A program made the translations under genes and the position numbers. Source: Amycolatopsis nalaikhensis (GTDB taxonomy: Bacteria; Actinomycetota; Actinomycetes; Mycobacteriales; Pseudonocardiaceae). From it: a DNA stretch of 64,000 nucleotides. How positions within the stretch are numbered: the stretch's first letter is position 1; each line of letters opens with the position of its first letter. Below are positions 41,040 to 49,119 of the stretch, piece by piece. The stretch is taken from assembly GCF_030264295.1 (NCBI RefSeq), contig NZ_CP127173.1, forward strand, positions 5,525,501 through 5,589,500, in the 5' to 3' direction. The notes below the pieces were generated by a model. The model was not told the DNA's origin. It did not search any database and worked only from the letters and a program-made list of their open reading frames with translations.

Positions 41040-42479
41040 TCACGAAACCCCGATCCGGGCGAGCACCGGGCCGGTGAACGGCGTCGTCACGACGTCACGG
41101 ACGCGCGACGCCCACACCGCGTGACCGTGGCCGGACCACAGCGGTGCCACCGGCAGGTCGCGCAGCAGCTGGTTCTCCGCCAGCCGGTACAGCTCGCCCG
41201 CCTCCTGCGGGGTCGCCGCCGCGTCGGCCAATGCCAGGTTCTGGCGGAAGGTTTCGTCCGCGTAGCCCGACTTCGCGGCCAGCTCCGACAGCAGCTCGTA
41301 CGGGCTCGCCGTGGCCAGTTTGACGTCCAAAGCAGAGGGTCCGTCCGGCTGTCCGGTCGCCGCCTGTGCCGTCACCGAGATGTCCAGTGCCTTGTGCAAC
41401 CCGACCACCAGCGTCCGGGTCCAGGCCTCTTCGGACGGTCCGAAGTAGACGGTCGCGCCGCCGGGGAACGCCGCCTGCTTGAGCAAAGCCTTGCCCGCCG
41501 CCGCGTCGAAGCTGCACGGGCGGCACGTTCCCGATCGCTCGCCCGGGGTGTCCGACGGCGGCAGCAGGGACTTCGCCGGATCCACCTGGTGCGCCAGCGG
41601 TCCCGCTTCGAGTGCCGCCCGGTCGACGCCGAGCGCGAAGCCGTGGCGGACCGTCGCGTCGGCGAACCGGGGGTTCGTCACCGGGAACGCCAGGTAGCCC
41701 GCCCGCGGCAGGTCCCAGGTCGCGTGGTGGTCGCCGAAGTCGCCGTGCATGGCTTCGTGCTTCTCGCCGGGCACCTCGGTCGCGAGGTCGAGCGTGCCCG
41801 CCTTCACCGCGTCGTACTGGGCCGCCGGGTCGCCGACGCGCAGTTCGACCTCCGCGGTCGCACCGGAGCCGACGCGCTTGAGCGTGCCGCCCGAACCCGG
41901 GTGCCAGCCGCCGTCCAGCCGGTACGGGCCGTTGCCGACCGGGGCCTTCGCGAACCCGGCCCAGTCGCGGGACGCGAGCACCGACGCGGGCAGCGGCACC
42001 AGCCCCGGCGCCGAGAGCAGCGCGGGCACCTGGCCCGACGGCCGGTCCAGGGTCAGCGTGATCGTGTTCGCGTCGGCGGCCGTGATTTCCTTCGCCCGCA
42101 ACAACTTCGTGAACACCGGCGCGGAGAACCACGTCGACTCCGCGACCGCCTTCCACGTGTCCACGTAGGACTGAGCGGTCACCGGGGTGCCGTCGTGGAA
42201 CGTGCCCGGCCGCAGCTTGACCGTCCAGTGCACCCGGTCGGTGCTCTCGATCGACTCGGCCGCGCGCGGGGTGAGCTTGCCGGACGCCGCGTCGTAGTCG
42301 GCGAGCGGCGTCCAGAGCGCGCCGGTCACCAGGCGGCCCGCCTGGTCGGCGACGTCGGCGGGCAGCAGCGTCGCGGGCTCCCGGACACCGACGGTGAGGA
42401 CGCCGGGGCGGGCCGGGTCAGCGGAGGTACAGCCCGTGACGGCCAGGGCGAGGACGGCGAAGAGGGCGAGCAGGCGCAT
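41040..42479 (-). CDS. Lipoprotein substrate-binding protein, ABC family 5 (peptide/nickel type)
   Basis: 479 residues. A lipoprotein signal ends at LALAVTGC (lipobox). The SBP_bac_5 fold is clear: LTVGVREPATLLPADVADQAGRLVTGALWTPLADYD, VHWTVKLRPGTFHDGTPVTAQSYVDTWKAV and the C-terminal LYRLAENQLLRDLPVAPLWSGHGHAVWASRV. This family binds oligopeptides, nickel chelates or heme. No permease or ATPase gene is next to it, so it is an orphan that must use a distant transporter or have a sensory or scavenging role. Confidence 0.9.
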   Translation of the reverse strand: MRLLALFAVLALAVTGCTSADPARPGVLTVGVREPATLLPADVADQAGRLVTGALWTPLADYDAASGKLTPRAAESIESTDRVHWTVKLRPGTFHDGTPVTAQSYVDTWKAVAESTWFSAPVFTKLLRAKEITAADANTITLTLDRPSGQVPALLSAPGLVPLPASVLASRDWAGFAKAPVGNGPYRLDGGWHPGSGGTLKRVGSGATAEVELRVGDPAAQYDAVKAGTLDLATEVPGEKHEAMHGDFGDHHATWDLPRAGYLAFPVTNPRFADATVRHGFALGVDRAALEAGPLAHQVDPAKSLLPPSDTPGERSGTCRPCSFDAAAGKALLKQAAFPGGATVYFGPSEEAWTRTLVVGLHKALDISVTAQAATGQPDGPSALDVKLATASPYELLSELAAKSGYADETFRQNLALADAAATPQEAGELYRLAENQLLRDLPVAPLWSGHGHAVWASRVRDVVTTPFTGPVLARIGVS

Positions 42480-42582
42480 GGACCAGTCCTACCAGTCGGA
42501 TGGCAACCAAAGACGGTTGTGCCCGGTTGATCTCCGACGTACCGTTCGTGGGTCACGCTCGAAGCGTTCTGGGAGGTTTCGC

Positions 42583-43917
42583 GTGCGCACCTGGTTGCGG
42601 TCGTGCTTCGCCGCCGTCACCGTCAGCGCCACGCTGGTCGCGACCGGGCTCCCGGCCGCCGCCTGCGGCGAAGACGACAAACCCGCGGCCCCGGCCGCCC
42701 GCACCCTGGGCGACCCGGGCGCGGTCAAGAACGTCCGGTCGGTCGGCAACGTGCCCGACGCCGCCGGCGCCATCTCGATCAACTTCCTCGACTACGGCCG
42801 CCGCGACGTCATGGTCGTGTCCGGCGAGTTCGGCCTGAAGGTCTACGACCTGACGAAGGACCCGGCCGCGCCCAAGCTGGTCGGCCAGGTCAGCATGCCG
42901 GGCCTGTGGGAGACCGAGGACACCGAGGTCGACCAGGACCGCAAGCTGGTCTTCCTGTCCCGCGACCCGCGCGCGTTCTCGGGCAACACGCACACCGGCG
43001 AGTCGGGCATCTACGTCGTCGACGTCTCGAAGCCCGAGGCCCCGGCGATCCTCAGCTACGTCAAGGTGCCCGCCGGCCACACGACCAGCTGCGTCGACGG
43101 CTGCCGCTACCTGTGGACGGGCGGCCCGGCGAAGGCCGACGACCAGCCCGCCGACTGGGGCGGGCGGCCGATCTGGGTCACCGACATCCGCGACCCGAAG
43201 CACCCGAAGGTGAACCCGGAGCCGATCGAGCTGGCCCGAAACGACGGCAAGACCGACTACGTGCACGACGTCCAGGTCGACGACAACGGCGTGGCCTGGG
43301 TGTCCGGCCGCGGCGGCGTGCGCGGCTACTGGACCAACGGCGTGCACCGCGACCCGCTGACGAACAAGGTCCGCCGCGCGACCGCGCACGACCCGATCCC
43401 GTACGCCGGCGGCGGCATCGCCGAGACGGCCGCGCCGTCGCGCTTCATGCACAACAGCTTCCACCCGGCGGGCCACCGCGTCGGCGACGGCGCCTGGCGC
43501 GGTCAGGACCTGATCTACGCGACGGAGGAGAACTTCGTCGACGGCTGCGCGGGCGACGGCGTCCTGACGATCTCGTCGCTGGCGGGTTCGTACCACGGCG
43601 AAGGCTGGCGTTCGACGCCCGAACAGCCGTTCCGCCTGCAGAGCGTCGGCACCTGGAGCGTCAACGGCCAGGAGGGCAGCGACCCGGCCTCCGACGACTG
43701 CTCCGCGCACTACTTCGACGTCCGCGGCAAGGTCCTCGTGCAGTCGTTCTACGCGCAGGGCACGCGGTTCCTCGACGTCAGCGACCCGACGAACCCGCGC
43801 CAGATCGCCTACTACCGCCCGGGCGACGCGAGCGCGTGGGCGCCGTACTGGCACGGCAAGTATGTCTACGTCGCGGACAACGCCCGCGGCGTAGACATCC
43901 TGCAGCTGACCGCCTAG
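42583..43917 (+). CDS. Secreted LVIVD-repeat protein
   Basis: 444 residues from a GTG with GGGAGG upstream. A Sec signal (RSCFAAVTVSATLVATGLPAAA) is followed by a beta-propeller-like array: repeated blocks such as GLKVYDLTKDPAAPKLVGQV, GIYVVDVSKPEAPAILSYV and GTRFLDVSDPTNPRQIAYY match the LVIVD repeat found in bacterial and archaeal surface proteins. Cysteine pairs (TTSCVDGCRYL, GCAGDG) suggest disulfides. Function is unknown; surface binding or scaffolding is likely. Its stop overlaps the convergent glucosidase stop in a CTAG. Confidence 0.88.
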   Translation: MRTWLRSCFAAVTVSATLVATGLPAAACGEDDKPAAPAARTLGDPGAVKNVRSVGNVPDAAGAISINFLDYGRRDVMVVSGEFGLKVYDLTKDPAAPKLVGQVSMPGLWETEDTEVDQDRKLVFLSRDPRAFSGNTHTGESGIYVVDVSKPEAPAILSYVKVPAGHTTSCVDGCRYLWTGGPAKADDQPADWGGRPIWVTDIRDPKHPKVNPEPIELARNDGKTDYVHDVQVDDNGVAWVSGRGGVRGYWTNGVHRDPLTNKVRRATAHDPIPYAGGGIAETAAPSRFMHNSFHPAGHRVGDGAWRGQDLIYATEENFVDGCAGDGVLTISSLAGSYHGEGWRSTPEQPFRLQSVGTWSVNGQEGSDPASDDCSAHYFDVRGKVLVQSFYAQGTRFLDVSDPTNPRQIAYYRPGDASAWAPYWHGKYVYVADNARGVDILQLTA

Positions 43918-45488
43918 GACTTCAGCCAGACAGCGGTGTCGGTCGGCAGCTCTCCGCTGCCGACCGGCCCGCTGGCCAGCAGGACCTCGCCGTCCGGCAG
44001 GGGCACCGGCGAATCCGAGAAGTTCAGCGCGAACGTGAACCCGCGGCGGAACGCCAGCACGCCCTCGCCCAGGTCGAGCCAGTCGAATTCGGCCGACGTG
44101 AGGTTCCGGCGCAGCCGCAGGCCCGCGCGGTACAGCGAGAGCATCGACGACGGGTCCTCCGCCTCGGCCTCCGCCGTGTAGTCCTTCCACTCCGCGGGCT
44201 GCGGCAGCCACGTCCCACCGGAGCCGAACCCGAACGGCGGCTCGGTGCCCGACCACGGGATCGGGACGCGGCAGCCGTCGCGGCCCGGGTCGGCGCCGCC
44301 GGTCCGCGCGAAGACCGGGTCCTGCCGCAGCTCGTCGGGGATGTCCAGGACCTCCCACAGCCCCAGCTCTTCGCCCTGGTAGACGTACAGGCCGCCGGGC
44401 AGGGCCAGCGTCAGCAGCGCCGCCGCGCGGGCCCGGCGGGTGCCCAGCTCGCGGTCGACCGGCAGCTCGTGCAGCCGGTTCGCGAAGCTGAAGCCCGTGT
44501 CGCCCTGGCGCCCGTAGCGGGTGACGTGCCGCGTGACGTCGTGGTTCGACAGCACCCACGCCGCCGGCGCGCCGACGTCGTCGTGGGCGCGCAGGGTGCG
44601 CGTGATGACGTCGCGGAAGCGCTTGCTGTCCCACGGGCAGACCAGGAAGTCGAAGTTGAACGCCGAGTGCAGCTCGTCGCGGCGCAGGTACCGCGCCGCC
44701 CGCGACATGTCCGGCAGCCACATCTCGCCGACCAGCACCCGCTCGCCCGCGTAACTGTCCGCGATCTTGCGCCACGACCGGTAGATCTCGTGCAGGCCCT
44801 CCTGGTCGGAGAACGGCGTCTCGTCGCCGTCGTCGACGTCGGGCAGCCGCGGGTCCTTGACCAGCCCGTCGGCGACGTCGATGCGGAACCCGTCGACGCC
44901 GCGGTCGAACCAGAACCGCAGCACGTCCTCGAACTCCGAGCGGATCTCCGGGTTGTCCCAGTTGAAGTCGGGCTGGCGCGAGCTGTAGAGGTGCAGGTAC
45001 CACTCGCCGTCGGGGACGCGCGTCCACGCGGAGCCGCCGAAGCGGGACTTCCAGTTGTTGGGTGGCTCGGCGCCGTCCGGCCCCCGGCCCGGGCGGAACC
45101 AGAACCGTTGCCGCTCCGGCGATCCCGGCCCCGCGGCAAGGGCGGCCTGGAACCACCGGTGCTCGTCGGAGCAGTGGTTGGGCACGATGTCGATGATCAC
45201 GCGGATGTTCCGGGCGTGCGCCTCGGCGATGAGCTCCTCCGCCTCGGCGAGCGTGCCGAACAGCGGCTCGATGTCGCGGAAGTCGGCGACGTCGTAGCCG
45301 CCGTCGTCCATCGGGGACGGATACCACGGGGTGAACCAGATCGCGTCGATCCCCAGGTCGGCCAGGTGGTCCAGCCGGGCGCGCACGCCGGCGAGGTCGC
45401 CGATGCCGTCGCCGTTGCCGTCCGCGAAGCTGCGGATGTACACCTGGTAGATCGCCGCGCTCCGCCACCAGCCGGTCTTGTCGGTCAC
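43914..45488 (-). CDS. GH13 alpha-glucosidase
   Basis: 524 residues from a GTG with AGGAGGGG upstream. GH13 regions in order: DIVPNHCSDEH (region I), DGFRIDVADGLV with the nucleophile Asp (II), VLVGEMWLP with the acid Glu (III), and WVLSNHDVTRHV with the third Asp (IV). No signal peptide, so it works in the cytoplasm on imported oligosaccharides. The QVYIRSFADGNGDGIGDLAG start is typical of the oligo-1,6/alpha-glucosidase subgroup. It is the last gene of an operon with a sugar ABC importer and a LacI regulator. Linkage preference cannot be read; the upstream GH87 enzyme suggests alpha-1,3 or mixed glucans. Confidence 0.92.
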   Translation of the reverse strand: MTDKTGWWRSAAIYQVYIRSFADGNGDGIGDLAGVRARLDHLADLGIDAIWFTPWYPSPMDDGGYDVADFRDIEPLFGTLAEAEELIAEAHARNIRVIIDIVPNHCSDEHRWFQAALAAGPGSPERQRFWFRPGRGPDGAEPPNNWKSRFGGSAWTRVPDGEWYLHLYSSRQPDFNWDNPEIRSEFEDVLRFWFDRGVDGFRIDVADGLVKDPRLPDVDDGDETPFSDQEGLHEIYRSWRKIADSYAGERVLVGEMWLPDMSRAARYLRRDELHSAFNFDFLVCPWDSKRFRDVITRTLRAHDDVGAPAAWVLSNHDVTRHVTRYGRQGDTGFSFANRLHELPVDRELGTRRARAAALLTLALPGGLYVYQGEELGLWEVLDIPDELRQDPVFARTGGADPGRDGCRVPIPWSGTEPPFGFGSGGTWLPQPAEWKDYTAEAEAEDPSSMLSLYRAGLRLRRNLTSAEFDWLDLGEGVLAFRRGFTFALNFSDSPVPLPDGEVLLASGPVGSGELPTDTAVWLKS

Positions 45489-45519
45489 GAAAGTGCCCCT
45501 CCTGTTTGTTGTGGAAAGG

Positions 45520-46389
45520 TCAGCCCTTGATGCTGCCGGCGGTCAGCCCGGCGAGGATCTGGCGCTGGAACGCCAGGAACAGTGCCACCATCGGCAGGCT
45601 GGCCAGCACCATCCCGGCGACGAGCACGTTGAGCGGCATGTCGATCGCCACCCGCTGCAGCATCACCGAGAGCGTCTGCTTTTCGGTGTCCGGGAACACC
45701 AGCAGCGGCCAGATGAAGTCCTTCCACGCGGTGACCACCGCGAGGATCGACACCACGGCCAGGATCGGCCGCGAGATCGGCAGGATGATCCGCCAGAGCG
45801 TGCGCACCGGCCCGGCGCCGTCGATGCGCGCGGCTTCGATCAGCTCGTCCGGGATCTGGTCGAAGAACCGCTTCAGCAGGTAGATGTTGAACGCGTTCGC
45901 CGCCGCGGGCAGCCAGACCGCGGTCGGCGAGTTGATCAGGTTGAGGTGCAGCAGCGGCAGGTCCGTCACCGTCACGTACGTCGGGACCAGCAGGGCCGTC
46001 GCGGGCAGCATCAGCGTCGCCAGCATCAGGCCCAGCACGACGTTGCCGAACTTCGGCCGCAGCTTCGACAACGCGAACGCGGCCGGGACGTCGATGGCCA
46101 GCTGCGCCAGCCACGCACCGCCCGCGACGACGAGCGTGTTGAGGAAGTACTTGCCCAGGCTCAGCTGGCTCCACGCGTCGGCGAAGGTTTCCGGGTGCCA
46201 CTCGTGCGGGACGAGCGTCGCCGGCGTCGCGGCCAGTTCCTGCGGCGACTTCATCGCACCGGTCACCGCCCAGTAGAGCGGGAACATGAACGCGAGGACG
46301 AAGACGACGAGCGTGCAGGCGAAGACGACGCCGTAGACGGCCTTGCCGCGCGGGCTGCGCAACGCGCTCGGGGAGACGAGGGTCCTCAT
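45520..46389 (-). CDS. Carbohydrate ABC permease, MalG type
   Basis: 289 residues with six membrane segments. The coupling loop for the ATPase is EAARIDGAGPVRTLWRIILPISRPIL (EAA motif). It pairs with the MalF-type permease, whose stop overlaps its start. Imports oligosaccharide delivered by the lipoprotein at 47338-48714. No ATPase gene is present; the actinomycete MsiK-type shared ATPase encoded elsewhere is expected. Confidence 0.93.
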   Translation of the reverse strand: MRTLVSPSALRSPRGKAVYGVVFACTLVVFVLAFMFPLYWAVTGAMKSPQELAATPATLVPHEWHPETFADAWSQLSLGKYFLNTLVVAGGAWLAQLAIDVPAAFALSKLRPKFGNVVLGLMLATLMLPATALLVPTYVTVTDLPLLHLNLINSPTAVWLPAAANAFNIYLLKRFFDQIPDELIEAARIDGAGPVRTLWRIILPISRPILAVVSILAVVTAWKDFIWPLLVFPDTEKQTLSVMLQRVAIDMPLNVLVAGMVLASLPMVALFLAFQRQILAGLTAGSIKG

Positions 46390-47360
46390 GACTGGTCCGC
46401 CTTCCGCGTCAGCCGGACGTACCACGCCGAGAACACGCCCAGCGCCACGAACAGCAGCAGGCTCATCGCGCTCGCCGCGCCGAAGTCGTTGTAGACGAAG
46501 GCGTAGCGGTAGAGCAGCAGGAGCACGGTGACCGTCGAGTCGTCCGGCCCGCCGCCGGTCATCACGTACGGCTCGGTGAACACCTGCATCGTCGCGACGA
46601 TCTGCAGCAGCAGGAGCACCAGCAGGACGAACCGCGTCTGCGGGAACGTCACGTGCCGCAAGCGCTTCCACAGCCCGGCGCCGTCGAGTTCGGCGGCTTC
46701 GTACAGCTCGCCCGGGATCGTGCCGAGCGCGGCCAGGTAGATCAGCGTCGTGCTGCCCATGTTGGCCCACGTCGAAACGAAGACGAGCGACAGCATCGCC
46801 GTGCCGGACGAGTCGAGCCACTGGCCGCCGGGCAGGCCGACCGCGCCGAGCGCGGAGTTGAACAGGCCGGGACCCGGGTCGTAGAACCACTTCCACATCA
46901 GCGCCGTCACCACCGGCGGCAGCATCACCGGCAGGTAGACGGCGAGCCGGAAGAACGCCTTCGCGTGGCGCAGCTCGTTCAGCAGCACCGCGGTGAGGAA
47001 CGGGACGGCGAAGCCGAAGACCAGCGCGAGCCCGGTGAACAGCAGCGTGTTGCGCCAGGCGACGCCGAACAGCGGATCGTCGAACAGCTTCGCGAAGTTG
47101 TCGAACCCGACCCAGGTCGGCGCGTTGACGAAGTCGACCTGCTGGAAGCTCAGCAGCACGCCGCGCACGATCGGGTACCAGGAGAACAGGGCGAACACCA
47201 CGAGCGCGGCGCAGAGCAGGCCGTACGCGGTGAGGTTCTCCCTGATCGCGCGCTTGAGCCTGGTGCGACGGCGTTCTTCGGGTGTCGCAGCCGGGCGCCT
47301 GGCCCGCGACGGCGATGTCGCGGGCCAGGCGAGGAGGCTACTTGACCTGGGCGAGGACAC
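46386..47360 (-). CDS. Carbohydrate ABC permease, MalF type
   Basis: 324 residues from a GTG at 47360 that overlaps the binding-protein gene by 23 bp; GAAGG lies upstream. There is no other in-frame ATG, GTG or TTG before the conserved RRTRLKRAIRENLTAYGLL, so the start is fairly forced. Six membrane segments and the EAA loop (ELYEAAELDGAGLWKRLRHVTFPQTR) are present. A strong hairpin (47298-47329) lies inside its first codons, immediately after the binding-protein stop, and may lower expression of the permeases relative to the binding protein. Confidence 0.88.
   Translation of the reverse strand: MSSPRSSSLLAWPATSPSRARRPAATPEERRRTRLKRAIRENLTAYGLLCAALVVFALFSWYPIVRGVLLSFQQVDFVNAPTWVGFDNFAKLFDDPLFGVAWRNTLLFTGLALVFGFAVPFLTAVLLNELRHAKAFFRLAVYLPVMLPPVVTALMWKWFYDPGPGLFNSALGAVGLPGGQWLDSSGTAMLSLVFVSTWANMGSTTLIYLAALGTIPGELYEAAELDGAGLWKRLRHVTFPQTRFVLLVLLLLQIVATMQVFTEPYVMTGGGPDDSTVTVLLLLYRYAFVYNDFGAASAMSLLLFVALGVFSAWYVRLTRKADQS
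47298..47329 (-). promoter_or_regulatory. Intra-operon hairpin after the binding-protein gene
   Basis: CCTGGCCCGCGAC (47298-47310) and its exact complement (47317-47329) form a 13-bp stem with a 6-nt loop. On the minus-strand transcript it follows the binding-protein stop codon by 8 nt. Comparable structures in sugar ABC operons protect the binding-protein mRNA or attenuate the permease genes. Here it is also inside the permease reading frame. Confidence 0.65.
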
Positions 47361-48714
47361 TGTTGACCTTCGACTCGGCCGACGAGAGCTGCTGGTCGAT
47401 GTTGGCGTTCTGGTCGGTGAGGACGGCCTGCATGACGCTGTCGAGCGCGGCGTAGATCTGCTGCGCGTTCGGCGGCTCGATGCTGCCCTTGATCTTGCTC
47501 GTGGTGTCCACGTAGGACTGGAAGTTCTGCGCGGGGACGTTGGCGTACTTGGCCTTCAGCGCGAGCTGCTGCTCACGGACACCGCCGGTCCAGACGTCGG
47601 GGGTGGGCTCGGCGGGCAGGCCGACCGGCTGCTTGCCGTCGACGTACTGCTGGATGTGCTTCTCGAAGCGGTCCGGGTTGAGGTACTTCCACTGGATCCA
47701 CTCGAGACCGGCCTTGACCTTTTCCGGCGACGCCTTCGGGTTGATCATGTAGCCCTCGCCGCCGAGCAGCGTGCCCTGGCCGCCGGGCATGCCGGCGATG
47801 CCGTAGTCCTCGTACTTGCCGTTGAACTGCTTGACCAGCACGGGAACGTTGTCCGGGGCGGCCATGTACATGCCGAGCTGGCCCGCGCCCATCATCCGCT
47901 GGACGTCCTGGGCTTCGAGGAGCTGCTTGGCGCCCATGGAGTTGTCGGTCCAGCGCATGTCGTGCAGGTACTGGAGGGCCTTCTTGCCCTTGTCGTTGTT
48001 GAAGTCGGCGACCCACTTGTCGCCGTCCTTGCGGGCGATGTCGCCGCCCATCGAGTACAGCCAGCCCGTCATGTGCCAGCCGCCCTGGTTGTTCTTGCTG
48101 TAGTCGGCGTACCCGACGATCCCGTTGCCCAGCGCGGAAATCTTCTTCGCGGCTTCGCGCACCTCATCCCAGGTCTGCGGCGGCTTGTCGGGGTCGAGCC
48201 CGGCCTTCTGGAACAGCGGGCGGCTGTAGAGCAGGCCCATCGTGTAGTTCATGGTGGGCAGGCCGTAGAGCTTGCCGTTGGCGTCGCGGAAGTTGTCGAG
48301 CAGTTCCGGCTTGATGTCGTTGATGTGCGGAACGCTCTTCGCGGCTTCCGTGATGTCCGCGGCCTGGTGCCGCGCGATGATCTGCGCGGGATCGGTGAAG
48401 TAGACGTAGTAGACGTCCTCCAGTTGCCCGCCGGCGAGCTTCGCGGAGAAGGTCTTCGGGTCCATGAAGCCTTCGTGCGGATCGATGTCGATGTTCGGGT
48501 GCGAAGCCTCGAACTCCTTGACGTCGGCGTCGAAGACGCTGCGCTCGAACGGCTGGCTGGTCGGCGGCTGGCCGGTGACCGTGATCTTCACCTTGCCGCC
48601 GGTCTGGGCGGCGGTGTCGCCGTCACCGCAGGCGGCGAGGGTGAGGGCGAGCCCACCCGCGGCCAGCAGGCACAACGCTCGGCGGGGCAAGGTTCGGGAC
48701 CGGGGACTGCTCAT
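47338..48714 (-). CDS. Sugar-binding lipoprotein of ABC importer
   Basis: 458 residues. Lipoprotein signal with lipobox LALTLAACG. SBP_bac_1 fold: KVKITVTGQPPTSQPFERSVFDADVKEFEASHPNIDI and NYTMGLLYSRPLFQKAGLDPDKPPQTWDEVREAAKKI. The ligand is probably an alpha-glucan oligosaccharide, because the operon encodes an alpha-glucosidase and the locus a secreted GH87 glucanase. First gene of the transporter operon. A 21-bp box shared with the GH87 promoter region lies 88 bp upstream. Confidence 0.92.
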   Translation of the reverse strand: MSSPRSRTLPRRALCLLAAGGLALTLAACGDGDTAAQTGGKVKITVTGQPPTSQPFERSVFDADVKEFEASHPNIDIDPHEGFMDPKTFSAKLAGGQLEDVYYVYFTDPAQIIARHQAADITEAAKSVPHINDIKPELLDNFRDANGKLYGLPTMNYTMGLLYSRPLFQKAGLDPDKPPQTWDEVREAAKKISALGNGIVGYADYSKNNQGGWHMTGWLYSMGGDIARKDGDKWVADFNNDKGKKALQYLHDMRWTDNSMGAKQLLEAQDVQRMMGAGQLGMYMAAPDNVPVLVKQFNGKYEDYGIAGMPGGQGTLLGGEGYMINPKASPEKVKAGLEWIQWKYLNPDRFEKHIQQYVDGKQPVGLPAEPTPDVWTGGVREQQLALKAKYANVPAQNFQSYVDTTSKIKGSIEPPNAQQIYAALDSVMQAVLTDQNANIDQQLSSAESKVNSVLAQVK

Positions 48715-48801
48715 CTCAAGCCTCTTCTCGGGGTCGCGACGGCTGTCACGTGATTGCGGTCACCTTAAAGTGTGAGACCAGATCGACGCAATAACCCGAC
48801 G

Positions 48802-48822
48802 AGAATCTGCAAGTTACGAACA
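48802..48822 (-). promoter_or_regulatory. Box shared with the GH87 glucanase promoter
   Basis: The stretch AGAATCTGCAA...GAAC matches 15 of 21 positions with 52486-52506, including AGAATC, GCAA and GAAC. Both copies lie on the same strand relative to a minus-strand gene, 88 and 75 bp upstream of the start codons. A common regulator, perhaps the LacI protein at 49120, is a reasonable guess. Confidence 0.4.
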
Positions 48823-48967
48823 GGCTGCGTTCGGCTGGTGGTCGGGAGGGCAAAGTGCGGCGCAAGCAGGGGGCATGGGTATGCCGCGGAGCGGGACAAC
48901 GGGCGCGGTGGCAACTCGGGCGAGTTCGCGGGTTGGAGTGCTTGCCTCGGCTCGAGGGCGTGGCCCG

Positions 48968-49054
48968 AGCGCCCCAATGTGGCCTTCGGTGCGTGAGACG
49001 CAACCAAGGCGGCCTTCGGTGCGTTGGACGCAACCAAGGCCGCCTTGGGGCGCT
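48968..49054. repeat. Composite tandem and inverted repeat element
   Basis: Two 30-bp tandem units (48981-49010 and 49011-49040, two mismatches) each run from GGCCTTCGGTGCGT to GACGCAACCAAGGC. They are framed by the inverted ends AGCGCCCCAA (48968-48977) and TTGGGGCGCT (49045-49054). The right half CCAAGGCCGCCTTGG is also palindromic. It lies downstream of the LacI gene and upstream of the importer operon. Confidence 0.75.
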
Positions 49055-49075
49055 TGAGTCCGGGCGCGCGGAAGT

Positions 49076-49102
49076 GAGCGACGGGTTCGAAACCCGCCGC
49101 TC
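49076..49102 (-). terminator. Hairpin downstream of the LacI gene
   Basis: GAGCGACGGGTT (49076-49087) and AACCCGCCGCTC (49091-49102) pair over 12 bp with one mismatch and a 3-nt loop. It begins 18 bp after the end of the minus-strand LacI gene and is its probable terminator. Confidence 0.65.
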
Positions 49103-49119
49103 AGCTTGGGGCGCTTTGG

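Larger units (their letters stand above)
48715..49119. other. 405-bp gene-free region between importer operon and LacI gene
   Basis: No convincing gene on either strand. The part next to the importer (48715-48830) is A+T-richer and should hold its promoter and operator. 48831-48967 shows no structure I can name. 48968-49054 is a composite repeat, and 49076-49102 a hairpin that probably ends the LacI transcript. Confidence 0.7.

Noticed and set aside
42603..45530. A 975-codon open frame on the plus strand across the LVIVD and glucosidase genes
   Set aside because: It is Arg/Gly/Pro-rich without any domain; both real genes in other frames have complete family motifs. Long antisense frames are expected at this G+C content.
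48981..49040. Possible start of a CRISPR array (two 30-bp repeats)
   Set aside because: The units are directly joined with no spacer, only two copies exist, and no cas gene is near.
49076..49102. tRNA-like T-arm (GGGTTCGAAACCC)
   Set aside because: No acceptor stem, D-arm or anticodon arm can be formed with the sequence about 65 bp upstream; it is better explained as the LacI gene terminator.
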